64,000 nt of DNA from Terrimonas_A sp051954695 (GTDB lineage Bacteria > Bacteroidota > Bacteroidia > Chitinophagales > Chitinophagaceae). Every line of letters starts with the position of its first letter. The stretch's first letter is position 1. The stretch lies in the NCBI GenBank assembly GCA_051954695.1, contig JBQCHL010000017.1, positions 7,361 to 71,360 of the forward strand. The letters are read 5' to 3'. Below the pieces are notes generated by a model, which did not search any database, had not been told where the DNA came from, and saw nothing but the letters and a program-made list of their open reading frames with translations. This document shows positions 1 through 8,784 of this stretch, in pieces. Made by a program: the position numbers and the translations under genes.

Positions 1-610
1 CTGTATATTTTCCGCCGCGTGGCGTAACGATAGTATTATATAGTACAGGGCCTGTGGTACTATTGCCGGATTCATACGCGATTTCACCACTGGCCAGTTT
101 TACAACGTTTGTTCCACCCTGATCAGCCAGCACGCCGTTGTTGGCATCCGTAAGGGCAAGGATAGAGCCATTTGCCAACATGAGCGTTGCTTTATTATCA
201 CCGGGTTGAATGGTTGCAGTATCTATATATTGTTGCTGCCCGGCGAGTTGGGATGGCGGAGAAGAGCGATTGATGAATTGATACACCCCGATGCCTATGG
301 CCAGGACAATGACCGCGGCAGCTGCATATTTCCACCATTGCCTGCGCGGTGATAATGGGATGACGGGAGAAACTTCAGTGCTTTCCGCCTCAAGCTTTTC
401 CCAAACTTCGCGGAAGGCGGCCTGAGATGAATAATCTATAGAAGCTGTTTCGTGATTTTGATCGTACAGGGATTGAAGTAGTTCCGCCACCTGTTCGCGG
501 TTGGCGTCATCCCGGATCAGTTCTTTTAACTGCGAAAGTTCCGTCGCACTAAGCGTTCGGTCATTGATATACTTTTCCCAAAGCAGTTGTAAGGTTTCGC
601 GTTTTGTCAT
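1..610 (-). CDS. FecR-family anti-sigma factor, C-terminus cut by window edge
   Basis: Reading from ATG at 610 gives 203 residues before the window ends. The protein has a short helical cytoplasmic N-terminus, one membrane segment near residues 92-113 (after an RRQWWKYAAAA stretch), then a periplasmic region with the FecR signature IQPGDNKATLMLANG and the later TPRGGKY motif. FecR proteins hold an ECF sigma factor until a TonB-dependent receptor signals substrate. The ECF sigma gene lies directly upstream (705-1301, same strand), the usual order. The receptor gene would be expected beyond position 1 but is not in view. Identification is firm; the missing C-terminal part cannot be judged. Confidence 0.93.
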   Translation of the reverse strand, partial: MTKRETLQLLWEKYINDRTLSATELSQLKELIRDDANREQVAELLQSLYDQNHETASIDYSSQAAFREVWEKLEAESTEVSPVIPLSPRRQWWKYAAAAVIVLAIGIGVYQFINRSSPPSQLAGQQQYIDTATIQPGDNKATLMLANGSILALTDANNGVLADQGGTNVVKLASGEIAYESGNSTTGPVLYNTIVTPRGGKYT

Positions 611-704
611 ATGGCATGCTATGCATTCGATCCGGGAAGTTCCCGGTGCATATGATCAAATGACGGAGGAAAGAGAAGGAGGAATGCGTGCCGCGGAAAA
701 AAAA

Positions 705-1301
705 TTATGCTATCGAAAAAACGAACAACCAGAACAATAGCGGCTCATACTGGTAACGGGACAGATGTTTACGGATGGCAGCCAGGGCTCTCACCATATA
801 AGACTTTGAAGTAACGAGGGTTATGTTCATCCGGGCCGCGATCTCCGCATGGCTCAACCCTTCAAAACGGCTTAGCCGGAACACTTGCTGCATTTGTGGC
901 GGCAGTTGGTTCACGGCTTCGGAGAGAATTTGTTCCAGCTCTTTATATTCGGCATCGCCAGTGAGCATTGCAGTGCCTTCGTGGAAATAGTTAAGCAGGT
1001 AATCTTCATTATCCGCCGTAAACACTTTTTTGCGGAGATGATCTATTGCAAGGTTGCGGGAAACTACATTTAGGTAAGCGCGGAAGTTTGTAACCTCTTT
1101 CAGTTGTGCACGCTGATGCCACAATTTCATAAATGTCTCCTGGGCAAGGTCTTTTGCCAACTCCGGCGACTTGGATATTTTCAGCCCAACGGCATACACC
1201 TGATCCCAATACTGTTCAAACACCTGCCTGAAAGCAGCCTGCTCGCCTGCAGCCAGGCGCTGAATCAGATGAGCTTCGTTATATGTGGGAATGGAAGGCA
1301 A
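705..1301 (-). CDS. ECF RNA polymerase sigma factor (sigma-70 family)
   Basis: The 198-residue protein has sigma region 2 (about residues 26-95, including the DLAQETFMKLW core-binding helix) and region 4 (about 128-182, LPPQMQQVFRLSRFEGLSHAEIA helix-turn-helix). It directs transcription of a small regulon, probably including the FecR/receptor genes downstream. The start is TTG at 1301: an in-frame stop lies five codons upstream and no ATG precedes region 2. The last 16 residues are unusually hydrophobic (PLLFWLFVFSIA), which is odd for a soluble sigma factor. A small inverted repeat (632-646) lies between this gene and fecR. Confidence 0.92.
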   Translation of the reverse strand: MPSIPTYNEAHLIQRLAAGEQAAFRQVFEQYWDQVYAVGLKISKSPELAKDLAQETFMKLWHQRAQLKEVTNFRAYLNVVSRNLAIDHLRKKVFTADNEDYLLNYFHEGTAMLTGDAEYKELEQILSEAVNQLPPQMQQVFRLSRFEGLSHAEIAARMNITLVTSKSYMVRALAAIRKHLSRYQYEPLLFWLFVFSIA

Positions 1302-1400
1302 CGCAGCAGATCGTTATAGCACTAAAGTAATAAATTTCGGATGGATTGGCGGAAAGGAGTATAAGGAGTGGAGCAACTGCTATCACATTAGAACATTATT

Positions 1401-3641
1401 TCATTCCTTATAATCCTCTTTTTTCAGCAACTTCATCAATTTCTTAAAACTTTCCTGGTTTCCCGGCGAATTCACTGAAGCTATAATATCCAGCTTCTCC
1501 CTTTTTCCTAAATGAAAATTCAACGCCGCTTTATTCTCTTCACTTGAGGCAGCATATTGAAACAGGATCTTATGCACTCTCCTCCCCGGATCCTCACTAT
1601 AATAACTCAACATATCATCCTGGAAATATTCCATCATCTTAAACCAGTTGTGCTGCAACAACAGGAAAGGTTTGGTAACATGGTCTGTAATATCATCTGA
1701 CAAATAAGGATAATCCCATCCTCCGGGGCTACGGTCACGGATCTGGATGATCAGCACGCCGCTGGTATTAGCCTGGATCCAGCTATCGAATGCTTCGAGA
1801 AAACGTAAAGTGGTTTCCTGTCCATAGTTATCCCGTAATCCTGCATCCATTACATCGATAACGGGCTCTGACGGCAGCCACACATTTGGTAATACTACCG
1901 GAAAGGTCGCATTCATTCTCAAAGCTGTCAACAACCGCAATTCATACGGGTCCTGTTTGGCAAAGAATGCCCCGAAGTCAATCACGTCAGGGTCCATTTC
2001 AGGAATGCGCAGCGTGTCTTGCCAGCCTTGCATCATAAAGCTGACCGGCTGTGTACTGATCAGCATTTTGCGGCTGTCTCTTGTTACCACCGAATTAAAG
2101 AACATCAAAGGTATCTTCGCAGCCTTTTCATCGTCGGCATAATCTTTTATCTGCTTATTCAGGAATCCATGCGTGTTCATGTTCAGCTTTTCTTCAAATG
2201 CATACCCACGGTCTTTCACATAAGTAAATCCATTCACCTTAAACTTTTGTGCAGGGGCTAAAAGGTCTCTTGCCACAAATGAAGAAAACACTGGATTAAG
2301 CACGTCACTTGCAATATCATCCACATATTTCCTGTCCTGCAAGCGGATATTTTTTCCTTGCTCCCGCTGGCGGTATAACTCCCGGAAATAGGTGGCGCCG
2401 ATCATTCCACCCGATGCACCACTTACCAGGAAAACATTTTTCATGATAGCCCCTTTTGTAAGGCTATCCAGTTGTTGCAGCACACTCATGGTAAAAGTAG
2501 CGCTGCGGTGGCCGCCGCCACTCGTGTTCAATACTACCAGCATTGGCTTTTCACTGCCCTGGCGGGCTTTCCATTTTTCCAGTATGCTGATCATATTCCT
2601 GCGGTCCGCTTCTACTTTTCCAGGACTGCATAATTGCATCAACCCTTCACGGGTGTATGCAGGTCTTTCGGTTTTGTTCTGATAATTGAGGCCATACCCC
2701 TTATTGCGCGGGTCAATCCAGTCTATTTTATAAAAAAAGTTTATCAGCAACAGCAAAGCAATAAGATAAGGAATGCTCCAGCTCTGCAGGAAATAGGAAA
2801 AAGCACCCGCAACACCGATCAGGATAGTAAAGAAAATTGTGATACTTGCTGCCGCTGGTATCTGGAAAAAAGGTGATTCAAGAAAAAAACCGATGCCGAC
2901 AAGAAAGATGAAAGCTACAAACACACAAAGGATCGCTGCAAAGTGGTGACGTTTGAAAAGGGAATCAATAAACTCTATTGTGTAGTGACGCACATCGCGG
3001 GTAGGGCGAAGACGTATCGGCGACTCAAAATACCATTCCACCTTTATCAGGCTTTCTGTATGGTAAGTCTCTTTTACCGGCCTCAAATGGGTGAGATATT
3101 CATCAGGATTGGTCATTTGTGGCAACAGTCGCCGTAAAATGGAACGGTCTGCCCGGAAAAAGTAAATAAATGAAACCGCCAGTATCAATATTAACCCGCT
3201 CAGAAAACCTCCTGCAAGAAAAAGGATCTCTGTGGGGCTCACCAGTTCCTTATAACGGGTAAACTCGTATGCCCGGTAAAAGTAAAAGCCCAGGAAAATA
3301 ATTGGGATAATAGAATTATTAATACAATATTTTAAGAAAGGATTGGTAGTAGCCGCCAGGAACCGGAAATTCTTACTGAAAAGTATGAACGTGCTGATAT
3401 TCCAGCTCATGATGAACATACCTATCGACATTCCTACAAGGGCCGTACTTACAGCATTCACATTACCCAAATATTCCGGAGCCAGGTAAAGGGAATCCGC
3501 TCCAAAGCCTTTCATGAAATTGCCATTGATGGTGCTGAACAGGATAAACCAGAAAAGAAGTATCACCTGGTATTTCCTGAAGTGAAGGAAAAGCAGTTGA
3601 ATGGGAAAAGAAAAATAAAAGCCTCTAAGCCATGCTTTCAT
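1401..3641 (-). CDS. Membrane-anchored patatin-like phospholipase
   Basis: The 746-residue protein has about seven hydrophobic segments in residues 15-305, then a patatin domain from about residue 360. The catalytic parts are visible: an oxyanion-type SGGGHR motif, a GASGG nucleophile elbow with the active serine, and DAGLRDNYG supplying the aspartate of the Ser-Asp dyad. Patatins are acyl hydrolases acting on phospholipids or other lipid esters. Most bacterial patatins are soluble or outer-membrane proteins, so the multi-pass N-terminal half is unusual; the substrate is unknown. It starts 61 nt after the end of the heme A synthase gene on the same strand and may be co-transcribed with it. 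Confidence 0.85.
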   Translation of the reverse strand: MKAWLRGFYFSFPIQLLFLHFRKYQVILLFWFILFSTINGNFMKGFGADSLYLAPEYLGNVNAVSTALVGMSIGMFIMSWNISTFILFSKNFRFLAATTNPFLKYCINNSIIPIIFLGFYFYRAYEFTRYKELVSPTEILFLAGGFLSGLILILAVSFIYFFRADRSILRRLLPQMTNPDEYLTHLRPVKETYHTESLIKVEWYFESPIRLRPTRDVRHYTIEFIDSLFKRHHFAAILCVFVAFIFLVGIGFFLESPFFQIPAAASITIFFTILIGVAGAFSYFLQSWSIPYLIALLLLINFFYKIDWIDPRNKGYGLNYQNKTERPAYTREGLMQLCSPGKVEADRRNMISILEKWKARQGSEKPMLVVLNTSGGGHRSATFTMSVLQQLDSLTKGAIMKNVFLVSGASGGMIGATYFRELYRQREQGKNIRLQDRKYVDDIASDVLNPVFSSFVARDLLAPAQKFKVNGFTYVKDRGYAFEEKLNMNTHGFLNKQIKDYADDEKAAKIPLMFFNSVVTRDSRKMLISTQPVSFMMQGWQDTLRIPEMDPDVIDFGAFFAKQDPYELRLLTALRMNATFPVVLPNVWLPSEPVIDVMDAGLRDNYGQETTLRFLEAFDSWIQANTSGVLIIQIRDRSPGGWDYPYLSDDITDHVTKPFLLLQHNWFKMMEYFQDDMLSYYSEDPGRRVHKILFQYAASSEENKAALNFHLGKREKLDIIASVNSPGNQESFKKLMKLLKKEDYKE

Positions 3642-3702
3642 GAGTAGGTAACTTGGTAATGGCTAAAATTACTCATTTACCATGTATAGTCATAATACCG
3701 TC

Positions 3703-4617
3703 TTATTTTAAGCGTAACCTTAACGTAAATACGGCCAGGACCAGTATGCATGCCAACAGCAGGTGCGTTGGTTGTGCCCATGAAGGTATATTGCCCCACA
3801 TCATGATCAGACCAAGCACTAACGTGAGTCCAACCATTGCAAGGATCAGCCAGGTTATTTTTTTGAATTCTATGTATGGCCTTGCCTTCCATACAATGGC
3901 AAGGCATGCTGCAAGCACCAGCCAGGAGAAACTGCGGTGTACCAGGAAAAGATTGTCCAGCTGGCCAATCCAAACCTCTCTTTGCTGGTAATTCAGGGAT
4001 TTGGAAATTTCATCGATCTGTTCCCTTACCTGCGTGCCCAGCACGATCTGCGCAAGGATGATCACCAATGCCGCAACGGAAATATTTTTTAACCAGGTAT
4101 CTGCTTTTCTTTCCCATTTCTCCAATCGATATATAATAATGATCGGTATGGCGGCAATCACCAGCGCAACCAGCATATGTGTGGTCACTTTTACGACGGC
4201 AAGATTATGATCAACTACTTTTTTACCCAACCAACCCTGGAAACCTACAGTGACCAGCAAAAGAAAAGACAGCCACACAATGGCCTTATTGGTTTTGCGG
4301 AAACAGACAAAACTCCAGATGAAATGAATGAAGATAAATACACCCAGTAAAGCTCCCAGCAACCTGTTGATGTATTCAATCCATGTATGATACGCGTTAA
4401 AACTATGATCAATATCCTGCTTGCCGAGGTATTTTTCAAAATCGGGAGGAAGTTGACTGGCATCAGTAGGAGGAACCCAGCGGCCAAAGCAGCGGGGCCA
4501 ATCAGGGCAACCCATTCCACTTTGTGTCATCCTTACCACTCCACCGGCTATTATAACCAGGAAAACCATTACCAGCAGGAACCAGGTATAACGGAGATAT
4601 TTCTGATGGCTATTCAT
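3703..4617 (-). CDS. ctaA: Heme A synthase, COX15/CtaA family
   Basis: This 304-residue integral membrane protein has about eight hydrophobic helices. Family marks are the first-loop SGMGCPDWPRC motif with cysteines 37 and 43, and conserved histidines in the helix contexts AYHTWIEYINR, TTHMLVAL, LVHRSFSWLV and QPTHLLLAC, which would ligate the two hemes. Heme A synthase oxidises heme O to heme A for cytochrome oxidase. ATG at 4617 begins the protein with a short charged N-terminus directly before helix 1. Divergent from rnhB; the patatin gene follows downstream. No heme O synthase or oxidase genes lie in the window. Confidence 0.92.
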   Translation of the reverse strand: MNSHQKYLRYTWFLLVMVFLVIIAGGVVRMTQSGMGCPDWPRCFGRWVPPTDASQLPPDFEKYLGKQDIDHSFNAYHTWIEYINRLLGALLGVFIFIHFIWSFVCFRKTNKAIVWLSFLLLVTVGFQGWLGKKVVDHNLAVVKVTTHMLVALVIAAIPIIIIYRLEKWERKADTWLKNISVAALVIILAQIVLGTQVREQIDEISKSLNYQQREVWIGQLDNLFLVHRSFSWLVLAACLAIVWKARPYIEFKKITWLILAMVGLTLVLGLIMMWGNIPSWAQPTHLLLACILVLAVFTLRLRLK

Positions 4618-4767
4618 CCGGACGCAAAGTTAGTAGCTGAAGCATCCTAAAAAATAATTTTTATGTAAGAATATTTATATGCTCCGGATTATTGATCCGG
4701 TGTCACAGGTATATTCTTGATAACTTGGAAAAATTCTTTTACAACTTCTCTTTACTTTCGCCCGGAG

Positions 4768-5382
4768 ATGCTTAAGCGATTTCACCAGGACGTTTTGACC
4801 GAAGCCGGCTGTGATGAAGCCGGGCGGGGTTGCTTTGCCGGACCTGTATTTGCAGCAGCAGTCATCCTTCCCCGTAATTTCAGGCATAAGCTGCTCAATG
4901 ATTCCAAACAACTGACTGCTGAAGTGCGTAATGAATTACGGCTGGTTATTGAAGAAAAAGCCATCTCTTATGCTGTTGCCAGTATTGATAATGAAGAAAT
5001 AGACTCCATCAATATTCTGAAAGCCTCTTTCAAAGCCATGCACCTGGCCATTGACCAGTTATCCGAAACACCTGGCCTGTTGCTCATAGATGGAAACCGC
5101 TTTTATAAATACAGGGATATCCCACACGAATGCATTATCAAAGGCGATGGCATTTATGCTTCCATTGCAGCTGCCAGCATTCTGGCTAAAACCTACCGGG
5201 ATGAATACATGTTGAAGCTTCACCAGGAATATCCGTTCTATGGCTGGAATACCAATAAAGGTTATGGCACTGAAGAACATCGCAAAGCCTTAGAGCAATA
5301 TGGCGTTTGTAAATACCATCGGAAAAGTTTCCGTTTGTTTGCTGAACAGTTGGACTTGTTTGGTGATGAAACAGCAGATTAA
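4768..5382 (+). CDS. rnhB: Ribonuclease HII
   Basis: RNase HII cuts the RNA strand of RNA-DNA hybrids and removes misincorporated ribonucleotides. The N-terminal CDEAGRGCFAGPV motif carries the first two acidic catalytic residues (Asp16, Glu17), followed by NDSKQL and LLIDGN with the others, and the KTYRDEYM and YGWNTNKGYGTEEH segments near the end. The open frame reaches back to a TTG at 4717, but the ATG at 4768 gives the usual family start (MLKRF) and a length of 204 residues. A -7-like box (TACTTTCG, 4753-4760) ends only 7 nt before this ATG, so the upstream stretch is probably promoter and the leader is very short. Confidence 0.95.
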   Translation: MLKRFHQDVLTEAGCDEAGRGCFAGPVFAAAVILPRNFRHKLLNDSKQLTAEVRNELRLVIEEKAISYAVASIDNEEIDSINILKASFKAMHLAIDQLSETPGLLLIDGNRFYKYRDIPHECIIKGDGIYASIAAASILAKTYRDEYMLKLHQEYPFYGWNTNKGYGTEEHRKALEQYGVCKYHRKSFRLFAEQLDLFGDETAD

Positions 5383-5515
5383 TTGTTAAGCTGTTTAACA
5401 TTCCTGCAAATGCTATGCAGGTTAAATAAGGTTAATACCCTTCCTTCTCTTTAAACCCTGTTCCCCTCTTTCCGTCCTATTACCAAACAATTTTTATTCA
5501 ATAAATTTTGCAGCC

Positions 5516-5806
5516 ATGAAAAAATTAGTATTACTGGGAACCATTTTTACCCTTTTTACAATCGCCGCCTCTGCACAAAAAGGAAAAGATATCCGTCCTG
5601 AAAAACATCGTTTTGAAACCGGCCAGGTAACTCCTGGTGAACGTACAAGGATCCATAAAAACAGGATGCAGTATAAGAGAACCGAACACCGGTTCAAGCG
5701 GGATGGAAAACTGTCTTATTCCGAAAGAAGGAAATTACATAAGATGAAACGTCATAACCGCCATATGAACTATCGTTTCCATCACAACAAATGGAAACGT
5801 TCTTAA
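5516..5806 (+). CDS. Small secreted lysine/arginine-rich protein of unknown function
   Basis: The 96-residue product starts with a clear signal peptide (MKKLVLLGTIFTLFTIAASA, cleavage before Gln-Lys-Gly). The mature part is very basic, rich in Lys, Arg and His, and contains a DGKLSYSERRKLHKM segment reminiscent of a calcium-loop-like DGxLSxxER pattern. I do not recognise the function; such short basic exported proteins recur in Bacteroidota. A TAAATTTTG box ends 5 nt before the ATG, and an intrinsic terminator follows at 5826, so it is a single-gene unit. Confidence 0.7.
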   Translation: MKKLVLLGTIFTLFTIAASAQKGKDIRPEKHRFETGQVTPGERTRIHKNRMQYKRTEHRFKRDGKLSYSERRKLHKMKRHNRHMNYRFHHNKWKRS

Positions 5807-5825
5807 CCATTATTTAATAATTAAG

Positions 5826-5849
5826 GCGCCGCACTAGCGGTGCTTTTTT
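5826..5849 (+). terminator. Intrinsic terminator after the small basic secreted protein gene
   Basis: A 7-bp stem (GCGCCGC with GCGGTGC, one G-T wobble) closes a 4-nt ACTA loop and is followed by six T residues. It sits 20 nt after the stop codon of the gene ending at 5806 and touches the stop codon of the convergent YciO-type gene. Confidence 0.8.
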
Positions 5850-6456
5850 ATTCTTCCCATTTGCCCAGTCCTTTCCGCACCAACACAGGCTCTTCACCAG
5901 TGCAGTCAACAATAGTGGACGGCACAGTGCCTCCAATACCACCATCAACAATAATGTCTACTTCCTTCCGGAAATTTTCATGCATTACTTCCGGATCGGT
6001 ATAATCTTCTACCATATCTCCCGGCAATGACGCACTGAGAATGGGGCGGCCCAGTTCCCTGATAATATCCAATGCGATCTGGTTATCGGGAATACGAAGC
6101 CCGATCGTATCTTTTTTACTTTGCAGGATCTTTGGCACCATCTTGCTTGCCGGCAGAATGAATGTGTAAGGACCCGGCAGGTATTCCTTTAGTATTCGGT
6201 AAGTGGCTGTAGGAAGCTGCTTGGCATATTCGCTGAGGTGACTAAGGTCTGAACAAATAAAAGACAGTTGCGCTTTCTTGGGGTCAACGTTTTTAATGCG
6301 GCAAACTTTTTCAATGGCTTTATGTTGCAGAATATCACATCCCAGCCCATAGATGGTGTCTGTGGGATAGATGATAATGCCGCCATCATGGAGCGTTTCC
6401 ACAACTGTTTTAATTTGTCGTGGCTGTGGATTTTGCGGGTGAATATGCAATAACAT
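5848..6456 (-). CDS. YciO/Sua5/YrdC-family protein (threonylcarbamoyl-AMP synthase fold)
   Basis: This 202-residue protein is a single YrdC domain without the C-terminal Sua5 extension. The segments YPTDTIYGLGCDI, VCRIKNVDPKKAQLSFIC, PGPYTFIL, TIGLRIPDN and STIVDCTGEEPVLVRKG match the family, and the overall pattern and length are closest to Escherichia coli YciO rather than TsaC. Sua5/TsaC make threonylcarbamoyl-AMP for tRNA t6A modification; whether YciO-type proteins carry this out in the cell is uncertain. It is convergent with the small secreted protein gene, with almost no gap. Confidence 0.88.
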   Translation of the reverse strand: MLLHIHPQNPQPRQIKTVVETLHDGGIIIYPTDTIYGLGCDILQHKAIEKVCRIKNVDPKKAQLSFICSDLSHLSEYAKQLPTATYRILKEYLPGPYTFILPASKMVPKILQSKKDTIGLRIPDNQIALDIIRELGRPILSASLPGDMVEDYTDPEVMHENFRKEVDIIVDGGIGGTVPSTIVDCTGEEPVLVRKGLGKWEE

Positions 6457-6540
6457 GTCTGATCCTCCGGTCTTTGATAGGGTTTGAGCGGATGTTAGCC
6501 CTAAAACTACAAGTGTTTTGCCAAATTTGGGAGGGGTTGA

Positions 6541-6569
6541 TTGCTAATTGGCAGACAATTTTTATTTTG
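6541..6569 (+). promoter_or_regulatory. Predicted Bacteroidota promoter for the cupin-like gene
   Basis: TTG at 6541-6543, a 19-nt spacer, then TATTTTG at 6563-6569 (TANNTTTG lacking one base). It lies 29 nt before the ATG at 6599. Confidence 0.4.
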
Positions 6570-6598
6570 CTACTTGAATTCGGAGACAAACTACGTGT

Positions 6599-7483
6599 AT
6601 GCAGCTAAAATCGGTTATTACCCTGGATACGATTGAACCAGAAGTCTTCAAAAAAGAGTTCTATGAACCCGCTATCCCTGTGGTCATAAAAAAACTCTCT
6701 CATGACTGGCCAGCTTATACAAAATGGAATTGGGATTATTTTAAACAATTGGTAGGAGACAAAAAAGTTCCACTATATAATAACGTAAAAAGTGATGCTT
6801 ACACGCCTATCAATAAAGCCGATGACTATAAAACCTTTGGTGAATATATTGATATGATCAGCAAAGGCCCGGCTGGATGGCGGATATTTCTCTTCAATAT
6901 CTTCGATCATGCGCCACAACTGATTGAGGATTTTACATGGCCCCAGCATTTAATGAAAGGCTTTGTAAAAAAATACCCGATGTTATTTACCGGCGGTGCC
7001 ACCAGCATCACACACATGCATTTCGATATCGACCTTTCACATATTTTACATACACAATTTGTAGGGCGCAAAAGAGTACTCATGTTTCCGCATGATGAAC
7101 AATACAAACTCTACCGCAAACCCTTTGAAGTATTAAGCCTGGCTGATTTTTCTCATTACTATGAAGGCAATGGCACTCCTGATTACAATTCCTTTCCCGC
7201 ACTGAAACTGGCGCAGGGTTATGATTTCACCCTCGAGCATGGCGACACCTTATTTATGCCATCCGGTTACTGGCATCATATGGAATATCTGGATAGTGGT
7301 TTTGCCATGAGCCTTCGCGCCATGCAACCTTCCATTGGCGGTAAGCTCAAAGGAGCCTGGAACCTGGTGGGCATGCGCAGCATTGATACACTCATGAAAA
7401 GGACTGCACCAAAATGGTGGTATGAGAATAAGAAGAAAAAGATATTCGCTGCAGCGGAAAAGGAAATGAGCCAGGCTTCTTAA
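6599..7483 (+). CDS. Cupin-like (JmjC/Cupin_8) putative 2-oxoglutarate Fe(II) oxygenase
   Basis: A 294-residue protein of the cupin-8/JmjC type, related to FIH and to bacterial ribosomal or protein hydroxylases. The expected metal ligands are visible: a His-x-Asp in ITHMHFDIDLSH (about residues 140-150) and a distal His in FMPSGYWHHMEYL (about 220-226). A QFVGRKRVLMF strand follows the first motif, as is typical. The likely reaction is hydroxylation of a protein or small molecule using O2 and 2-oxoglutarate; no neighbour indicates the substrate. The stop codon overlaps that of the convergent 2-oxoacid oxidoreductase gene. Confidence 0.82.
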   Translation: MQLKSVITLDTIEPEVFKKEFYEPAIPVVIKKLSHDWPAYTKWNWDYFKQLVGDKKVPLYNNVKSDAYTPINKADDYKTFGEYIDMISKGPAGWRIFLFNIFDHAPQLIEDFTWPQHLMKGFVKKYPMLFTGGATSITHMHFDIDLSHILHTQFVGRKRVLMFPHDEQYKLYRKPFEVLSLADFSHYYEGNGTPDYNSFPALKLAQGYDFTLEHGDTLFMPSGYWHHMEYLDSGFAMSLRAMQPSIGGKLKGAWNLVGMRSIDTLMKRTAPKWWYENKKKKIFAAAEKEMSQAS

Positions 7484-8511
7484 GAAGCTATCGTCCACAC
7501 TTCTTTACCACGGAGCAATGCATCCAGGTCTGCTGACTTTCTCACTTTCGCATCTTCGATCTGTAAGGCCATAATATCTTCATAGCAAGGCCTGTCTGTT
7601 TCATAGAACACACCAAATGGCCTTGGAAGATGTCCATCTTTTTTGGGATCATCAAAAATGCGGGTTAATATCTGGGCTTTATAGATATCCTGTTCATCGT
7701 GGATCCAGCAATCATCGGCACTGTAACCATCGGCCAGGTTTACCAATTTCGGTGTAAACCCATCAAGGCGGATGCCTTTATCATTGCCGGCTCCAAACAA
7801 TAACGGCTTGCCGTGTTCAAGGAATAAAGTTTCCTGTGCCTTGCTACCCTTCTCTGTAAATATTTCAAAAGCACCATCATTAAAGATGTTACAATTCTGG
7901 TATATCTCCAGGAAAGATGCTCCCTTATGCTGATTCGCTCTCAGCAACATGGCTTGCAGGTGTTTGGGATCACGGTCCATAGTGCGGGCCACAAAACTTG
8001 CATCAGCTCCCATGGCAAGGGCCAGGGGGTTGAAGGGGTGATCAATGCTTCCGAATGGTGTTGACTTGGTCACTTTATTCTCTTCAGAAGTAGGTGAGTA
8101 CTGACCTTTCGTTAATCCGTATATCTGGTTGTTGAACACCAATAGGTTCACATCAAAGTTGCGGCGCAGCAGGTGAATTGTATGGTTGCCGCCAATGCTG
8201 AGACTGTCTCCGTCGCCACTCACGATCCAAACGCTGAGTTCCGGGCGGCTGGCTTTCAACCCTGAAGCAATGGCAGTTGCACGTCCATGAATGGAATGCA
8301 TGCCATAGGTATTCATATAATAAGGGAAGCGGCTGCTACAGCCGATACCCGATATGATCACAATATTTTCCCTTGGAATGCCGAGGGTAGGCATCACTTT
8401 TTGCACTTGTGCAAGGATGGAATAATCCCCGCAGCCGGGGCACCAGCGTACTTCCTGGTCTGTTGCGAAGTCTTTGGCCGTTAATACAGGCCCTGTTACA
8501 GTCTCACTCAT
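7480..8511 (-). CDS. korB: 2-oxoacid:ferredoxin oxidoreductase, beta (TPP-binding) subunit
   Basis: This is the thiamine diphosphate-binding subunit of a KorAB-type enzyme that oxidatively decarboxylates 2-oxoglutarate (or another 2-oxoacid) to the acyl-CoA with ferredoxin reduction. It shows RWCPGCGDYSIL at the N-terminus, GCSSRFP, HGRATAIASGLK and the TPP/metal motif GDGDSLSIGGNH. The ATG at 8511 (343 residues) is chosen; the longer frame would need a TTG at 8529. The alpha subunit normally sits just upstream, but here the upstream neighbour is an inverted-repeat element and a divergent peptidase gene, so the partner must be elsewhere. Confidence 0.88.
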   Translation of the reverse strand: MSETVTGPVLTAKDFATDQEVRWCPGCGDYSILAQVQKVMPTLGIPRENIVIISGIGCSSRFPYYMNTYGMHSIHGRATAIASGLKASRPELSVWIVSGDGDSLSIGGNHTIHLLRRNFDVNLLVFNNQIYGLTKGQYSPTSEENKVTKSTPFGSIDHPFNPLALAMGADASFVARTMDRDPKHLQAMLLRANQHKGASFLEIYQNCNIFNDGAFEIFTEKGSKAQETLFLEHGKPLLFGAGNDKGIRLDGFTPKLVNLADGYSADDCWIHDEQDIYKAQILTRIFDDPKKDGHLPRPFGVFYETDRPCYEDIMALQIEDAKVRKSADLDALLRGKEVWTIAS

Positions 8512-8565
8512 ACTATTCGATTCCGGCAAATTTACGATTAAAAGTTTAAGATACTTATCTGATCA

Positions 8566-8681
8566 GGTTTTCCCACAAAGACGACAAAGGCCACAAAGAA
8601 ATATTTTGATTTATTTTTTTACTATGCCATAAAGCTGGAATAAAGGAGCCCGGAGCAATAATATTTCTTTGTGGGAAAACC
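8566..8681. repeat. Imperfect palindromic repeat element, family A, copy 1
   Basis: The left end (8566-8580) is the exact reverse complement of the right end (8667-8681; core TTTCCCACAAAG/CTTTGTGGGAAA). The left arm then carries ACGACAAAGGCC and a second CACAAAGAAATATT, which again matches the right arm, so the two arms differ by a short internal duplication or deletion. A second, better preserved copy is at 26543-26661. The element fills most of the gap between divergent genes and encodes nothing. Confidence 0.75.
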
Positions 8682-8784
8682 ATTCAAACCAGGTCAATGG
8701 TAATATAATGTACCTCTGTTTATTTTATACAATTTGTTCCTTATTTTCTATCAGACATTTATCTCTCCCATTTTCAGGAAAATA

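Noticed and set aside
632..646. CCGGGAAGTTCCCGG hairpin between sigma and fecR genes as an attenuator
   Set aside because: The loop is effectively too small for a stable hairpin and there is no T-tract; it could equally be a binding site, so no call was made.
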